The notes below the pieces were generated by a model that worked only from the letters and a program-made list of their open reading frames with translations, was not told the DNA's origin and searched no databases. This document shows, piece by piece, positions 34,572 through 45,467 of a stretch of DNA of 64,000 nt. The position numbers and the translations under genes were made by a program. This stretch comes from Mycolicibacterium frederiksbergense (GTDB lineage: Bacteria > Actinomycetota > Actinomycetes > Mycobacteriales > Mycobacteriaceae), in NCBI RefSeq assembly GCF_029893345.1, contig NZ_JARXVE010000001.1:1028067-1092066 (forward strand), written 5' to 3'. Numbering within the stretch: position 1 is the stretch's first letter; every line of letters begins with the position of its first letter.

Positions 34572-37535
34572 TCACACTTGGGCGAGCGCATAGGCAACCG
34601 CGGCGTCGAAGCGCAGCGAGCGGCCTTTGTCCCGGGCCGCCGCATACGCCTCGTCACCGATGGCCACGCGGACCCGCTCGTCGCATTCGGTGTGGTACAC
34701 CGGAAGATCCGGGAAGAGCTCGGCGTAGTTTCCCGGGGCGCCGGCGACGGATTCGGCAGCAGCCATCAAGACGGCGGCGACCTCGGGCTTACCCAGGTCG
34801 GCCGCGATCCAGGCCAGCACTTCCAAGTTCGAGGCGACGGTTCGCAGATCCCGAAGCTGCGCCGCGAGCTCAAGTCCTTCTTTGAGCGCTTCGACCGCCC
34901 GGTCACGATCGGCGCTGCGCCAGCATTCGATGCCGATATTCCACAGCGCCCAGGTCCGAAACACCTTCTCGCCGAGGGATTCCGACAGCTCGAGTAGCCG
35001 TTGACTGGCCGCCTGCCCCGCAGCCAGATCCCCGCGCAGCTCCTGCGCTCGGGCCAGCAGGGCCAACGACAGCCCCAGTGCGGTCAGTTCAACGGCAGTC
35101 TCGCCGGCGGCGGCCAGGCGTTCGCAGGCCCGGTCGCCGTCACCACCCAGCAGGGCGGCGTAGCCCTCGAGTAGATCGATGTAGGCACAGACCGGTGTGC
35201 GGTCCGGTAGTGCGTCGGCCAGGCTGGTCGCTTCCTGCGCACGGGCGGCCACCGCCACCGCATCGTTCTGCGCACCGGCCAGCATGCCGGCCATGTACAG
35301 CGCCCGGATCCGCTCGACCGTCGGCACGTTCGGCGTTGCGGTCAGGGCGCGGTCGAGAGCGCGGCTGTTCTCACCGATATAGCCCTGGCTGGCGCTGAAC
35401 AACACCAGATCCGCGAGCATCCCCACCACCGTCTCGGACTGCTCGGACTGGCCGAACATTGACGCCTCGCGCAGATTCGGGACCTCCCAGGTCAATCTCT
35501 TGATCCAGTCGAACTGCCTGGGACTGAACCAGTCCGCCGCAGCGTCGCCGATCAGGGTTCGATACCAGTTGAGGTGACGACGGCGCAGGCCCGCGTAGTC
35601 ACCTGTTTCCTGGATCTTCTCGCGGCCGTAGTCACGCAGCGTATCGAGCAGCCGAAATCGCACCGCGCCCTCGCTTTCGGTGCGGATCAGGACGGACTTC
35701 TCCACCAGCGAGGTGAGCAGATCGGTGAGATCTTCGGCCCCTTCACCGCAGATGTCTTCAGCCGCTTGAAGTTCGAAGCTGCCGGCGAACACACCCAGCC
35801 GCGCCCACAGTCGTTGTTCATCGGGGGTGCACAGGTCATAACTCCAACCCACACTCCAGGCCAACGTTCGTTGCCGCTGCGGTGCACCCCGACTGCCCCG
35901 GGTCAACAGCGAGTAGCGGTTGTTCAGTCGGTGCAGGATCTGGTCGGGCGACATGGCCCGAAGCTTGGCGGCGGCCAGTTCCAGCGCCAGCGGTAGCCCA
36001 TCCAGACGCGAGCAGACTTTGGCCACCGTGGCCTGGTTCTCCTCGGTCAACTCGAACCCTGGCACGGCCGCGGCCGCCCGCTCGACGAACAACGACACTG
36101 CTTCGTCGGTCAACGGCGCCAGCGGAAAGACCACCTCTCCACTGATTCCCATCTCCTCCCGGCTGGTCGCCAAGATTCTCAGCTCCGAGCATGTCCGCAG
36201 CAACGTCTCGGCCAGACCAGCCGCAGCGTCGACCACCTGTTCACAGTTATCCAAGATCAGCAAAACCTTACGCGGACAAAGATATTCAGTGATCTCCTGA
36301 ATCCGCGGGGTGGCCGCTGCGCCCTCCGGCAGACCGAGTGCCGTGGCGATGACGTGGACCACCGCGGCACCATCACGCAATTCACCCAGTTCGACCAGAC
36401 GTACCCCGTCCGGGAAGTCGGCAACCAGGGCGGCCGCCGCACGCAACGCCAGCCGGGTCTTGCCCACTCCGCCAGTGCCGGTCACCGTCACCAAAGGGTG
36501 ACCGGTTATCAGCTTCTTGAGTTCGGCCAATTCAGCATTCCGGCCGACGAAGCTGGTCAATTCGACCGGCAGATTGCTGAGTGTGCGTCGGGCAGCCGAC
36601 GGCGCTGACGGGAACTGCGCGGCGGTCTCCGGCTCCTGCTCGCCCTCCAGCGCCATCTCGTCGACGGGGAACCCGTGTCGCTGCTGCAGCCCGCGCAGCA
36701 GTTCACCCAAACCCTGCGCCGTCGGGCGGGCGTCGGGGTCGCGGGCCATGGCGGTCTCGATGACCGTGGACACGTCATCGGGGATGCTGAACTCGCGCAG
36801 GTCGGGAGCCGACTCGGTGGCGATCCGGAGGAACTGGGTCACCACCTGCTCCCCGCTGCGGCGTTCGAACGCTGCATGTCTGGTCAGCGCACAGAACAGC
36901 GTGGACCCGAGCCCGTACACATCGGAGACCGGGGTCGGCGCGTCGCCGCTGAGGATTTCGGGGGCGGTGAAGGCCGGTGACCCGGTGAACGTCCCGGTGG
37001 CCGTCTTGAACGCCCCGGTGACATGGGCGATCCCGAAATCGCTGAGTACCGGCTCGGCGTAATCGGTGTAGAGGATGTTGCCGGGCTTGATGTCGCGGTG
37101 CAGGATCTGTGCCCGGTGTGCGGTCTCCACAGCACCGGACATCTTCACCCCGAGCCGCAGCACGTCGGCCAGCGGCAGCGCTCCGTACCGGCGGATCCGA
37201 GCGTCCAGCGAACCGCGCCGGTAATAGGGCATCACCAGGAACGGATTGCCGCTCTCGATCTCACCGACTTGCAGCACACCGACGATATTGGGATGGCCGG
37301 TCAGGCGGCCCATCGCCCGCTGCTCGCGCAGGAACCGGTCCCGGTTCTCATCGATACCCACGGTGAGCACCTTGACCGCCACCGTGCGGTCCAATCCGGC
37401 CTGCACACAACGGAAGACGATGCCGAATCCCCCGCGGCCGATCTCGTCGGCTACGTCGAATCCGGCCGCACGCAGTTCCGAGGCGATGGCGGGTGCAACA
37501 TCGCGCTGGGTTGTGAACGGATCCAAGTCCGGCAT
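34572..37535 (-). CDS. Serine/threonine kinase fused to NB-ARC-type ATPase and helical repeats
   Basis: 987 residues, no membrane segment. Kinase domain 25-290: GRGGFG (33-38), Lys55 in VAVKVL, HRDIKPGN (146-153), DFG (166-168), APE (191-193); all catalytic residues present. Then a STAND ATPase with P-loop VTGTGGVGKT (351-360), LLILDNCEQV (Walker B), and a GLPLALELAA motif, followed by TPR-like helices to the end. The layout resembles PknK and actinobacterial AfsR-type sensors; no DNA-binding domain is seen. A cytoplasmic signalling switch, ligand unknown. Confidence 0.92.
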   Translation of the reverse strand: MPDLDPFTTQRDVAPAIASELRAAGFDVADEIGRGGFGIVFRCVQAGLDRTVAVKVLTVGIDENRDRFLREQRAMGRLTGHPNIVGVLQVGEIESGNPFLVMPYYRRGSLDARIRRYGALPLADVLRLGVKMSGAVETAHRAQILHRDIKPGNILYTDYAEPVLSDFGIAHVTGAFKTATGTFTGSPAFTAPEILSGDAPTPVSDVYGLGSTLFCALTRHAAFERRSGEQVVTQFLRIATESAPDLREFSIPDDVSTVIETAMARDPDARPTAQGLGELLRGLQQRHGFPVDEMALEGEQEPETAAQFPSAPSAARRTLSNLPVELTSFVGRNAELAELKKLITGHPLVTVTGTGGVGKTRLALRAAAALVADFPDGVRLVELGELRDGAAVVHVIATALGLPEGAAATPRIQEITEYLCPRKVLLILDNCEQVVDAAAGLAETLLRTCSELRILATSREEMGISGEVVFPLAPLTDEAVSLFVERAAAAVPGFELTEENQATVAKVCSRLDGLPLALELAAAKLRAMSPDQILHRLNNRYSLLTRGSRGAPQRQRTLAWSVGWSYDLCTPDEQRLWARLGVFAGSFELQAAEDICGEGAEDLTDLLTSLVEKSVLIRTESEGAVRFRLLDTLRDYGREKIQETGDYAGLRRRHLNWYRTLIGDAAADWFSPRQFDWIKRLTWEVPNLREASMFGQSEQSETVVGMLADLVLFSASQGYIGENSRALDRALTATPNVPTVERIRALYMAGMLAGAQNDAVAVAARAQEATSLADALPDRTPVCAYIDLLEGYAALLGGDGDRACERLAAAGETAVELTALGLSLALLARAQELRGDLAAGQAASQRLLELSESLGEKVFRTWALWNIGIECWRSADRDRAVEALKEGLELAAQLRDLRTVASNLEVLAWIAADLGKPEVAAVLMAAAESVAGAPGNYAELFPDLPVYHTECDERVRVAIGDEAYAAARDKGRSLRFDAAVAYALAQV

Positions 37536-37648
37536 CGGCTACCTGCGATTCACCCCGACTACAGGTTCAGCCTACTCGTGCACGGGTATCGGCCGAGCCG
37601 ACAGCGAATTACTCGCAGTTCTCCGTACGCCCGCAGTAAATTGCTGCG

Positions 37649-38305
37649 GTGGGCAAAAACCGATTGGCCGGCGGCAGGGGCCGGTGGCTGGCACTGGCGG
37701 CGTCGGTCACCATCGCCGCCGGAATGGTGTATGCCCAGAACACTGAGCCTGCGGGCCGCAACGCGGCCCCGCCGGCAGCATCCCCGGGCCAGCAACCCGT
37801 GCCGCCCGCCGCCATCCCCGGGCAGGCGGAGTTGATCGCGACGGGCGCCCCGGTCGCGGCCCGCGACTTCCAGTTCTCCTTGCCCACCGGCGTGGCACCG
37901 GAGGGCGGACTACAGGTCAAGACCATCTGGGTGGCCCGCGCCATCAGCGTGATGTTCCCCGAGATCACCACCATCGGCGGGTATCGCCAGGATGCGCTGA
38001 AGTGGCACCCGAACGGGCTGGCCATCGATGTGATGATCCCGAACTATCACTCCCAGCAAGGCATCGAGCTGGGCAACCAGATCGCCGGATTCGCCCTGGC
38101 GAACGCCAAGCGGTGGGGCGTGCTGCACGTGATCTGGCGCCAGGGTCTGTACCCGGGTATCGGCGCACCCAGCTGGACCGCCGACTACGGCAACGAAACC
38201 GCCAACCACTTCGACCATGTGCACATCGCCACCGATGGCGGCGGCTACCCGACCGGGCACGAAACCTACTTCATGGAGACCATGCAGCCCGCGCCACAGA
38301 ATTGA
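37649..38305 (+). CDS. Exported LAS/D-Ala-D-Ala-carboxypeptidase-like protein
   Basis: 218 residues. An N-terminal signal or anchor (WLALAASVTIAAGMVYAQ) and a Pro/Ala-rich linker (about 35-60) lead to a C-terminal domain with HPNGLAIDVMIP and HFDHVHIAT, the His/Asp and HxH zinc-ligand pattern of peptidase M15/hedgehog-type enzymes that cut peptidoglycan cross-bridges. Similar mycobacterial exported proteins exist without known substrate. Divergent from the kinase gene. Confidence 0.82.
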   Translation: MGKNRLAGGRGRWLALAASVTIAAGMVYAQNTEPAGRNAAPPAASPGQQPVPPAAIPGQAELIATGAPVAARDFQFSLPTGVAPEGGLQVKTIWVARAISVMFPEITTIGGYRQDALKWHPNGLAIDVMIPNYHSQQGIELGNQIAGFALANAKRWGVLHVIWRQGLYPGIGAPSWTADYGNETANHFDHVHIATDGGGYPTGHETYFMETMQPAPQN

Positions 38306-38344
38306 TCACGGCGGTTCCTCGATGGGAACGGGTTTCCGAATGCG

Positions 38345-39376
38345 CTACGCGAAACGGATGTCCATCGTCGCCATGCCGAAGATCTTCTTGCCCGCGGACT
38401 TGGCGCCGACGATCACGACCCCGCTGCGGGTGTCGGGGTCGAGCGATTTGATCCGCCCGCTGTACTCGATGTCCCCGCGCCCATCGGCCGGAACAACGGC
38501 GGGCGCGGACAGCCGCACCGAGTACTTGGAGACCGCGCCCGGGTCACCCGACCACGAGGAGACGAATCCGGCGCCGAGGCCCAACGTGAGCATGCCGTGG
38601 GCAATCACGTCCGGCAGCCCGGCCAGCTTGGCGATGCTCTCGTCCCAGTGGATCGGGTTCGCGTCACCGGCGACGCCCGCGTAGTTGACCAGGTCGCCGC
38701 GCGACAGCTTCGTATGGTGCACGGGCAATTGGTCGCCGACCGACAGATCGTCGAATTTCAGGCTGCCCGGCACGCGGGTCTGACCGCCGTCGGAGATCCG
38801 CTGCTCGCCCGCCGGACGAACCGTCTTGACGTAGTCGTTCGCCGCATCCTCGACCGAGAGGATGTCCACGTCGTGCACCATGACCTTCTGCACGGCCGCG
38901 GTGATCGCCGGATCGACCTCGTCGGCGGTGACGCCGACGACCGTGGTGTGCATGGTGTGCACCGTCTCGCCCGCGGTGTCGACGAACGTGTTGGTGATCG
39001 TGATCATGTCCCGGCCGGCGATCCGCCGCACCGAGGACAGTTCGACATCGGTCAGCAGTTCGTCGCCGACGACGATCGGCCGGTGCTGCTCGAAGACCTC
39101 CTCGGTCTGCACGTAGGTGTCGTAGCCCACGACCACCTCTTGCAGCAGCTTCTGGTTGGCCGCCATCGCGAGGGTCGCGGTGAAGGTCAGCGGCGCCACC
39201 AGGCCCGAGTAGCCCAACGCGGCCGCGGCGTCCTCGTCCCAGTGCGCCGGGTGATAGTCCTGCACGGCCCGGGCGTACTCCCGAACCTTCTCCCGGCCTA
39301 CCAGGTATACCCGGTCCGCTTTGTAGTAGTGGCCGACCCGCTCCTGGATCGCAGGGACATCTGTTGCCGCTGTCAT
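38345..39376 (-). CDS. Double-hotdog MaoC-type (3R)-hydroxyacyl dehydratase
   Basis: 343 residues. The N-terminal half is a FAS1-type dehydratase domain (YARAVQDYHPAHWDEDAA ... GLVAPLTFTATLA) and the C-terminal half a MaoC hydratase with VAGDANPIHWDESIAK and GMLTLGLGA; the Asp/His of the latter is the active site. This is a fused HadA-HadB-like arrangement, acting on (3R)-hydroxyacyl thioesters in lipid synthesis or breakdown. GGAGAG precedes ATG 39376. No operon partners on this strand. Confidence 0.9.
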   Translation of the reverse strand: MTAATDVPAIQERVGHYYKADRVYLVGREKVREYARAVQDYHPAHWDEDAAAALGYSGLVAPLTFTATLAMAANQKLLQEVVVGYDTYVQTEEVFEQHRPIVVGDELLTDVELSSVRRIAGRDMITITNTFVDTAGETVHTMHTTVVGVTADEVDPAITAAVQKVMVHDVDILSVEDAANDYVKTVRPAGEQRISDGGQTRVPGSLKFDDLSVGDQLPVHHTKLSRGDLVNYAGVAGDANPIHWDESIAKLAGLPDVIAHGMLTLGLGAGFVSSWSGDPGAVSKYSVRLSAPAVVPADGRGDIEYSGRIKSLDPDTRSGVVIVGAKSAGKKIFGMATMDIRFA

Positions 39377-39586
39377 CGACTCTCCAACCGTTGTTCCGGG
39401 GAGATCGTAGACCGCTCGGTGCCCGATGACCTGTACCGGCTGAATGGCACCCTCATCGCGACGGGGGTGCCATTCGTCCCCCAGATTGCAGCTGATTGTG
39501 GCCAACCACCACAGATAATTCGGTTGTCGCCATCGAGCCGGTCACCCAGAATCGTCTGTCAACCTCAATCAGGAGGCCGACTCGTC

Positions 39587-40768
39587 ATGCCTAAGTGGCT
39601 ATTCGTGCTGCTCTTTGCCGCATTCGTGCTGTACACCGACGATTACGTCATCGCCGGCGTCCTGGTCGAAATCGCTCGCGATCTGAACACCACCGAAGCC
39701 GCGGCAGGTCAGCTGGTCACCGTCTTCTCGGTCACCGTCGCGATCGTTGCACCTGTGGCAGCAGTCGTCTTGGCCCGAGTTTCTCGACGCAGACTGTTCA
39801 CCCTCGCGCTCGGCGTGTTTGTCACAGCCAACATTGCTGCCAGCGTGGCTCCCTCACTGCCGGTGCTGATGGTCTTACGTGTGGTCGCAGCAGGGGCGGC
39901 GGCGGCAACCGCACCGGCGCTGTTCGCCCATGCCGCCGAGCGCGCACCTGACGACCGCACTGGCCGATACGTCGCCGTCGTCGCGTTGGGCGTCACCGGC
40001 TCGATTGCGGTCGGCGTACCGCTGGGCACCTGGATCGGCGGACACCTCGGCTGGCGCGCGACGTTCGCGACCATGGCTTTAGCCGGGATCGCTGCTCTGC
40101 TTCTGCTGTTGGTCAGCCTGCCCACCGACACCGGCACCTCAGCCGAGATACCACCGCGTGTGGCTGATCAGCTGAAAATCATGGCTGCAGCACCGATATC
40201 ACTGGGCCTGCTCGCCAACACCGCACTTATGACGGGCTCGATGATGATGCTCACCTATCTGGCGAGCTATCTCGACGCAGTCACCGGGGCCAGTGTCGAC
40301 CAACGTGCACTCGTGTTCAGTCTGGCCGGGTTCGCCGGCACTCTCGGCATCTGGACAGGCGGAATCGCCACCGACCGATGGGGTCCGGATCGGACTCTCA
40401 CACTCGGAATCGCCACTTTCGTCGGCACGATGATCGGACTCTGGGCCTGCGCAACAAACGCTCCCACCCCATTTGTCGTCGTGCTGGTGATCGGGACTGT
40501 GTGGGGAGCAGCTTCGTTCTGGAACTCACCGGCTCTGCAAGCACGGTTGTACCTGCTCGCCGGACCGCTGGCCTCGCAAGCCCTCGCGCTCAACACCTCC
40601 GGCACCTACCTTGGAGTTGCACTAGGCGGCGCGCTCGGAGGTCTCACCCTCACACAATCCGGTCACACCGCTCTGCCCGTAATCGCCGGAACCCTAGGAG
40701 TACTCGCACTTCTACTCCTTCGGACCGCCATCCGTGCATCCCCAGGTCAAGCACCAGTCAAACAATAA
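39587..40768 (+). CDS. MFS drug/sugar efflux transporter (DHA1, AraJ/CmlA-like)
   Basis: 393 residues, about twelve hydrophobic segments. FVLYTDDYVIAGVLVEIARDLNTTEAAAGQLVTVFSVTVAI is the DHA1 helix 1-2 pattern, and VALGVTGSIAVGVPLGTWIGGHLGWRATF the antiporter motif C. AGGAGG lies 10 nt before ATG 39587. The codon use is looser than that of neighbours (more CTA, TCA, GCA and ACA codons toward the end), a hint of recent acquisition. Probably exports drugs. Confidence 0.88.
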   Translation: MPKWLFVLLFAAFVLYTDDYVIAGVLVEIARDLNTTEAAAGQLVTVFSVTVAIVAPVAAVVLARVSRRRLFTLALGVFVTANIAASVAPSLPVLMVLRVVAAGAAAATAPALFAHAAERAPDDRTGRYVAVVALGVTGSIAVGVPLGTWIGGHLGWRATFATMALAGIAALLLLLVSLPTDTGTSAEIPPRVADQLKIMAAAPISLGLLANTALMTGSMMMLTYLASYLDAVTGASVDQRALVFSLAGFAGTLGIWTGGIATDRWGPDRTLTLGIATFVGTMIGLWACATNAPTPFVVVLVIGTVWGAASFWNSPALQARLYLLAGPLASQALALNTSGTYLGVALGGALGGLTLTQSGHTALPVIAGTLGVLALLLLRTAIRASPGQAPVKQ

Positions 40769-40938
40769 GCACAACGGTGGGCGATCGACGATCGCTTCGA
40801 TCCAGTTGTTCAGTGGCGCTGGAGAATACGCGCGACGGGCGTCCGGAGCTCAGGCCCCGGCCGCGAGGTAGGTCACTCAGGAACTCGCCGTGGCGCGCTC
40901 GCGGTCGGCACCGCTGGGTTTTCACACGGCAGATTGCC

Positions 40939-41022
40939 CCATGTACATGGTTGTGGTGCCCGGCCCCGTGTCGTACCGTCAACTTAGTTGATTAGCCGCC
41001 CTAGAGGAAACGTCGTACCGTC
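40939..41022. promoter_or_regulatory. Repeat-rich upstream region of mmpS-mmpL
   Basis: Contains palindrome CCATGTACATGG (40939-40950), inverted repeat CAACT-T-AGTTG (40980-40990) and two direct copies of GTCGTACCGTC (40970-40980 and 41012-41022) 42 bp apart. Any of these could be a regulator site for the efflux-type operon. No regulator gene is adjacent. Confidence 0.45.
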
Positions 41023-41052
41023 CGCGCTCGCCGCCCATTGAAAGGGTCACGG

Positions 41053-41499
41053 ATGCAGCGGTTTTCGATCAGACGTCGACTGACCCGACGCTGGATGCTG
41101 CTGGTAGTGCTGGCGGTGGTCGCGGTGGCCGGATTCACGGTGAGTCGACTGCACGGCATCTTCGCCTCCCAAGACGTCACGTCGACCCCCAGCGGTGCGG
41201 TAAACGACATCGTTCCGTTCAACCCCAAGCACGTGGTCATGGAGGTCTTCGGCCCGCCGGGCACGGTGGCGACGATCACCTACCTGGATGTGAACGCCCA
41301 ACCGCAGCGCGTCGACGCCGTCATGCTGCCGTGGGCTTACGACACCACTACCACCCAGCCCGCGGTGTTCGTCAACGTCCAGGCCCAAGGCAACAGCGAT
41401 GCGATCGGCTGCCGGATCAAGATCGATGATGTGGTCAAGGACGAGAGATCGGTGAACACCTTGAACGCCTACACCTACTGCCTGGACAAGTCCGGATGA
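41053..41499 (+). CDS. MmpS family membrane accessory protein
   Basis: 148 residues, normal for MmpS. One membrane helix (about 18-38, [20 protein letters not shown]) and an outer beta-sandwich with [26 protein letters not shown] and a Cys pair ([15 protein letters not shown]). MmpS proteins are periplasmic partners of MmpL lipid/siderophore exporters. Its stop overlaps the mmpL start (ATGA). AAGGGTCACGG precedes ATG 41053. Confidence 0.92.
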   Translation: MQRFSIRRRLTRRWMLLVVLAVVAVAGFTVSRLHGIFASQDVTSTPSGAVNDIVPFNPKHVVMEVFGPPGTVATITYLDVNAQPQRVDAVMLPWAYDTTTTQPAVFVNVQAQGNSDAIGCRIKIDDVVKDERSVNTLNAYTYCLDKSG

Positions 41500-44399
41500 G
41501 TACCCAGAACGTCACCCAGCACAGGGTTCCGGACCTGATCCGGCGGTTTTCGGTGCTCATCGCGCTGTTCTGGCTGGGCCTGGCGGTGGTGACGAATGTG
41601 TTCGTGCCGCAGTTGGAGACCGTTGCCCAATCGCACAACGTGTCGCTGAGCCCCCATGATGCGCCGTCATTGCAGGCCGCCAAACGTATCGGCAAAGTGT
41701 TCGGCGAGTTCGACTCCGACAGTTCGGCGATGATCGTCCTGGAGGGCGATCAGCCGCTCGGGGCCGACGCACACCACTACTACGACGGGTTGATCGCAAA
41801 GCTCCGCCAGGACACCAAGCACGTACAGCACATTCAGGATTTCTGGGGCGATCCGCTGACGGCGGCCGGCTCGCAGAGCGCCGACGGCAAGGCGGCATTG
41901 GTGCAGGTGTACCTCGCCGGCAACCAGGGCGAGTCGTTGGCCAATGAGTCCGTCGATGCGATACGTGCCATCGTCGAGAACTCTCCGCCACCGCCGGGTC
42001 TCAAGGCCTATGTCACCGGTCCCGCACCTCTGGTCACCGATCAGTTCGAGGTGGGCCGCCACGGAACGCTGAAAACCACCCTGATCACCATCGGCGTGAT
42101 CTTGATGATGCTGTTGTCGCTCTACCGTCGCGTCACCACCGCGATTCTGGTGATTTTCACGGTGATGATCGAGTTGACCGCATCGCGCGGCGTCGTCGCC
42201 GTGCTCGCGAACGCCGGCATCATCGAGCTGTCGACGTATTCGACCAATCTGCTGACGCTACTGGTCATCGCTGCCGGAACCGACTACGCAATCTTCATCC
42301 TCGGCCGTTTTCACGAAGCTCGTTACGCCGGGCAGGATCGCGTCTCGGCGTTCAACACGATGTACCACGGAACCTCGCACATCATTCTGGGTTCGGGCCT
42401 GACGATCGCCGGTGCGGTGTTCTGTCTGACCTTCACCCGGCTGCCGTACTTTCAGAGCCTCGGCGTTCCCGCGGGAATCGGCGTCCTGGTCGCGGTGCTG
42501 GCGGCGTTGACCCTGGCCCCGGCTGTGCTGGTCATCGGCCGCCATTTCGGTCTGTTCGAACCCCGCCGCCAGATGCGCACCCAGGGTTGGCGGCGCATCG
42601 GCACCGCCATCGTGCGCTGGCCCGGACCCATCCTGGTGGTGACGGTCGCGGTGGCCCTCATCGGCCTGCTGTCATTGCCGGGATACAAGACCAGCTACGA
42701 CGCCCGCCCCTACATGCCGGCAAGCGCTCCGGCCAATGTCGGTTACACGGCCGCCGAACGCCACTTTTCCCAGGCGCGGCTGAATCCCGAACTGCTGATG
42801 ATCGAAGCCGACCACGACCTGCGAAATCCCACCGACATGATTCTGCTGGAGCGCGTCGCCAAGGCGGTCTTCCACACGGACGGCATCGCTCAGGTGCAAT
42901 CGATCACCCGGCCGTTGGGCACGCCCCTGGACCACACGTCGATACCGTTCCAGATCAGTGCCGGAAACTCCGCGCAGATCAACAACCTGCCCTTCCAGCA
43001 GGCGCGCGCCGCCGACCTACTCAAACAGGTCGACGTGATCAACCATTCGATCGACATTCTGCGGCAGCAGTATGTGCTGCAACAACAGTCGAGCGCCGTC
43101 ACCGACGAGCAGGCCAGGGCATTCCAGGAGACGGTCGCCACCACCCGAGACCTCCGCGACAAGATCGCCAACTTCGACGACTTCTTCCGCCCGCTGCGCA
43201 ACTACTTCTATTGGGAGCCACACTGTTTCGACATCCCGGCCTGTAACGCGATTCGGTCGCTGTTCGACGCCCTCGACGGCGTCGACCAGCTGACGGATCA
43301 ACTCAGCAACGTCTCGGACAGCATCGCCAAGCTGGATGCGCTGCAGCCGAAGCTGCTCGCGCTGATCCCGCCTCAGATCAAGACCCAGGAGACCAACCGC
43401 GACCTGACCATGACGAACTACGCCACCACCTCGGGTATCAACGACCAGACCGCGGCGGCGCTGCAGAACGCGACTGCCCTGGGACAGGCGTACGACGCGT
43501 CGAAAACCGATGACTCGTTCTACCTTCCGCCGGAGGCGTTCACCAACCCGGAATTCCTGCGCGGGCTCAAACTGTTCCTGTCACCGGACGGTAAGGCCGC
43601 CCGCATGATCATCACCCACGAAGGCGATCCCGCTACGCCGGAGGGCATTTCGCACATCGATGGGATCAGACGCGCGGCGCAGGGGGCGGTCAAGGGCACG
43701 CCTTTGGCCGGATCCAAGATCTTTATCGCCGGGACCGCAGCCACCTACAAAGACATTCAGGACGGCGCCAAATACGATCTCATGATCGCCGGGATCGCCG
43801 CGCTCAGCTTGATCCTGCTGGTCATGATGGTCATCACCCGAAGCATCGTCGCCGCCTTGGTCATCGTGGGCACCGTGGCGTTGTCGTTGGGCGCCTCTTT
43901 CGGGCTGTCTGTGCTGATTTGGCAGTATCTTCTTGGGATCGAGCTGTTTTGGATCGTGCTGGCACTGGCCGTCATCCTGCTGCTGGCCGTGGGGTCGGAC
44001 TACAACTTGCTGCTGATCTCTCGATTCAAGGAGGAGATCGGCGCCGGCCTGAACACCGGCATCATCCGGGCGATGGCCGGCTCCGGCGCGGTGGTGACCG
44101 CGGCCGGTCTGGTCTTCGCGGCCACCATGGCCTCCTTCGTGTTCGCCGATCTGCGGGTTCTGGGCCAGATCGGCACCACGATCGCCTTCGGTCTGCTGTT
44201 CGACACGCTGATCGTGCGTTCGTTCATGACGCCGTCCATCGCGGCACTACTCGGCCGGTGGTTCTGGTGGCCGCTGCGGGTGCGCCCCCGCCCCGCAAGT
44301 CAGATGCTTCAGCCGTACGGATCACGCCCGGCGGTTCGTCAACTCCTGCTGTGGGAGGACGGCGACCCCGCGGTCTCGCCGTCGCACCAGCACAAGTAA
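41496..44399 (+). CDS. MmpL family RND transporter
   Basis: 967 residues. Two RND halves: helix 1 (about 15-35), a first periplasmic loop, membrane block with [36 protein letters not shown] (proton-relay Asp-Tyr pair), a second loop (about 400-740, with helical hairpin), and a second block with [16 protein letters not shown] (second Asp-Tyr) . These proteins export envelope lipids, siderophores or drugs by proton motive force. Coupled to mmpS. The particular cargo cannot be assigned. Confidence 0.95.
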   Translation: MSTQNVTQHRVPDLIRRFSVLIALFWLGLAVVTNVFVPQLETVAQSHNVSLSPHDAPSLQAAKRIGKVFGEFDSDSSAMIVLEGDQPLGADAHHYYDGLIAKLRQDTKHVQHIQDFWGDPLTAAGSQSADGKAALVQVYLAGNQGESLANESVDAIRAIVENSPPPPGLKAYVTGPAPLVTDQFEVGRHGTLKTTLITIGVILMMLLSLYRRVTTAILVIFTVMIELTASRGVVAVLANAGIIELSTYSTNLLTLLVIAAGTDYAIFILGRFHEARYAGQDRVSAFNTMYHGTSHIILGSGLTIAGAVFCLTFTRLPYFQSLGVPAGIGVLVAVLAALTLAPAVLVIGRHFGLFEPRRQMRTQGWRRIGTAIVRWPGPILVVTVAVALIGLLSLPGYKTSYDARPYMPASAPANVGYTAAERHFSQARLNPELLMIEADHDLRNPTDMILLERVAKAVFHTDGIAQVQSITRPLGTPLDHTSIPFQISAGNSAQINNLPFQQARAADLLKQVDVINHSIDILRQQYVLQQQSSAVTDEQARAFQETVATTRDLRDKIANFDDFFRPLRNYFYWEPHCFDIPACNAIRSLFDALDGVDQLTDQLSNVSDSIAKLDALQPKLLALIPPQIKTQETNRDLTMTNYATTSGINDQTAAALQNATALGQAYDASKTDDSFYLPPEAFTNPEFLRGLKLFLSPDGKAARMIITHEGDPATPEGISHIDGIRRAAQGAVKGTPLAGSKIFIAGTAATYKDIQDGAKYDLMIAGIAALSLILLVMMVITRSIVAALVIVGTVALSLGASFGLSVLIWQYLLGIELFWIVLALAVILLLAVGSDYNLLLISRFKEEIGAGLNTGIIRAMAGSGAVVTAAGLVFAATMASFVFADLRVLGQIGTTIAFGLLFDTLIVRSFMTPSIAALLGRWFWWPLRVRPRPASQMLQPYGSRPAVRQLLLWEDGDPAVSPSHQHK

Positions 44400-44405
44400 C
44401 GAAAG

Positions 44406-44885
44406 TTACTCTGTATCAACAGGACTGAGCTCATCGGCGGGCTCTTCCGCCGACAACGAAGCTTCCTGCAGACGCCGCTTCAGCCCGGCAACCCTGCGCA
44501 ACTGAGCTGCGATGTTCAGCGAGGTCAACATCGGGATCCCGCCGATAAACGTCCGGAAGGAGGGGTTGCCGCCATAAACATGTAGCTCATACAGACAGCC
44601 GACCACGTAGAAAAATCCCATGGTGAACAGGACAGCGGGAATCGCGTACGCGAGCGGTGAGCGAGCATCGGTTACCAGTTCGGTCGCGTAGTCGATCTCG
44701 TCCTGAGTCATCGGCTCACGCTTGCGCACCTTTGCCAGCACCGCTTTGTGAGCGCCCACTTTCTCGCCCATCGGGGAGGACAGTCGACTCTCCAACCGCC
44801 TGATGTACACGAATACACAGGTGGTGAACACGATTGCCATCACCCCGGCAAGTATCGTGAGATAACCCCAGACACCCAGATCCAC
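44406..44885 (-). CDS. Membrane protein of unknown function
   Basis: 159 residues with three likely membrane segments (about 5-27, 78-100, 112-130) separated by a charged loop (KVGAHKAVLAKVRKREPMTQDEIDYATEL) that may be a coiled coil. GTG 44885 has AAAGGAG upstream. Convergent with mmpL, 6 bp from its stop. Not recognised. Confidence 0.75.
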   Translation of the reverse strand: MDLGVWGYLTILAGVMAIVFTTCVFVYIRRLESRLSSPMGEKVGAHKAVLAKVRKREPMTQDEIDYATELVTDARSPLAYAIPAVLFTMGFFYVVGCLYELHVYGGNPSFRTFIGGIPMLTSLNIAAQLRRVAGLKRRLQEASLSAEEPADELSPVDTE

Positions 44886-44990
44886 GCGGCCGCTCCTTTG
44901 CTCGGCGCATCACACCTGACGTACGAGTCGGTTATCGAGAACTGCTAACAAACGCTACCCCGGTAGCGAGTTCTCTGCAGGAGTCCGCTG

Positions 44991-45290
44991 CTACTCGGCG
45001 TCTCCGAAGGCTTCGAGGCGCTGAGCCACCCGGGCCAGCGCCTCGTCGAAAACGTCTACCTTTTCGCTGCGCTTCTCGCTGGCCGGCTGGGCGACGCCGC
45101 GGGCACCTTCGGCCTCCACCCGGGCCGCCCCCTGGCGCCGCAACAGGCTGAAGTTCTTCTCACGTGCTTGTCTGAGCCGACTCTGCAGGTCCTTCAGCGA
45201 CTTCTCGTCCATGCGCGCCAGATCCTCGGGATGACTCTCGTCGATCAGCGAGTTTTCCTGCGGGGTCAGATTCACATGGTGGTTGCTCAT
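44991..45290 (-). CDS. Hypothetical soluble coiled-coil protein
   Basis: 99 residues, highly charged and helical: LARMDEKSLKDLQSRLRQAREKNFSLLRRQGAARVEAEGARG. Similar short proteins with MSNHHVNLTPQENSLIDESHPEDLA openings occur in actinobacteria (memory only). ATG 45290, weak AGG upstream. Function unknown. Confidence 0.68.
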   Translation of the reverse strand: MSNHHVNLTPQENSLIDESHPEDLARMDEKSLKDLQSRLRQAREKNFSLLRRQGAARVEAEGARGVAQPASEKRSEKVDVFDEALARVAQRLEAFGDAE

Positions 45291-45467
45291 CCTGGATTCA
45301 TAGCCCGCGCCGGCCATACCTGTCGACGAATCGCCGAATGGCATCCCGAACCGTGACGCTGGAGCCATGCCACGTTCAACTTGACCGACGGGCACGGGCC
45401 CCGGCAGACCATTCGCCTGTGGCGCGAAGTCCAGCCGTGGAGCGTGCCCGGTCCCAGTCTCAACTCA

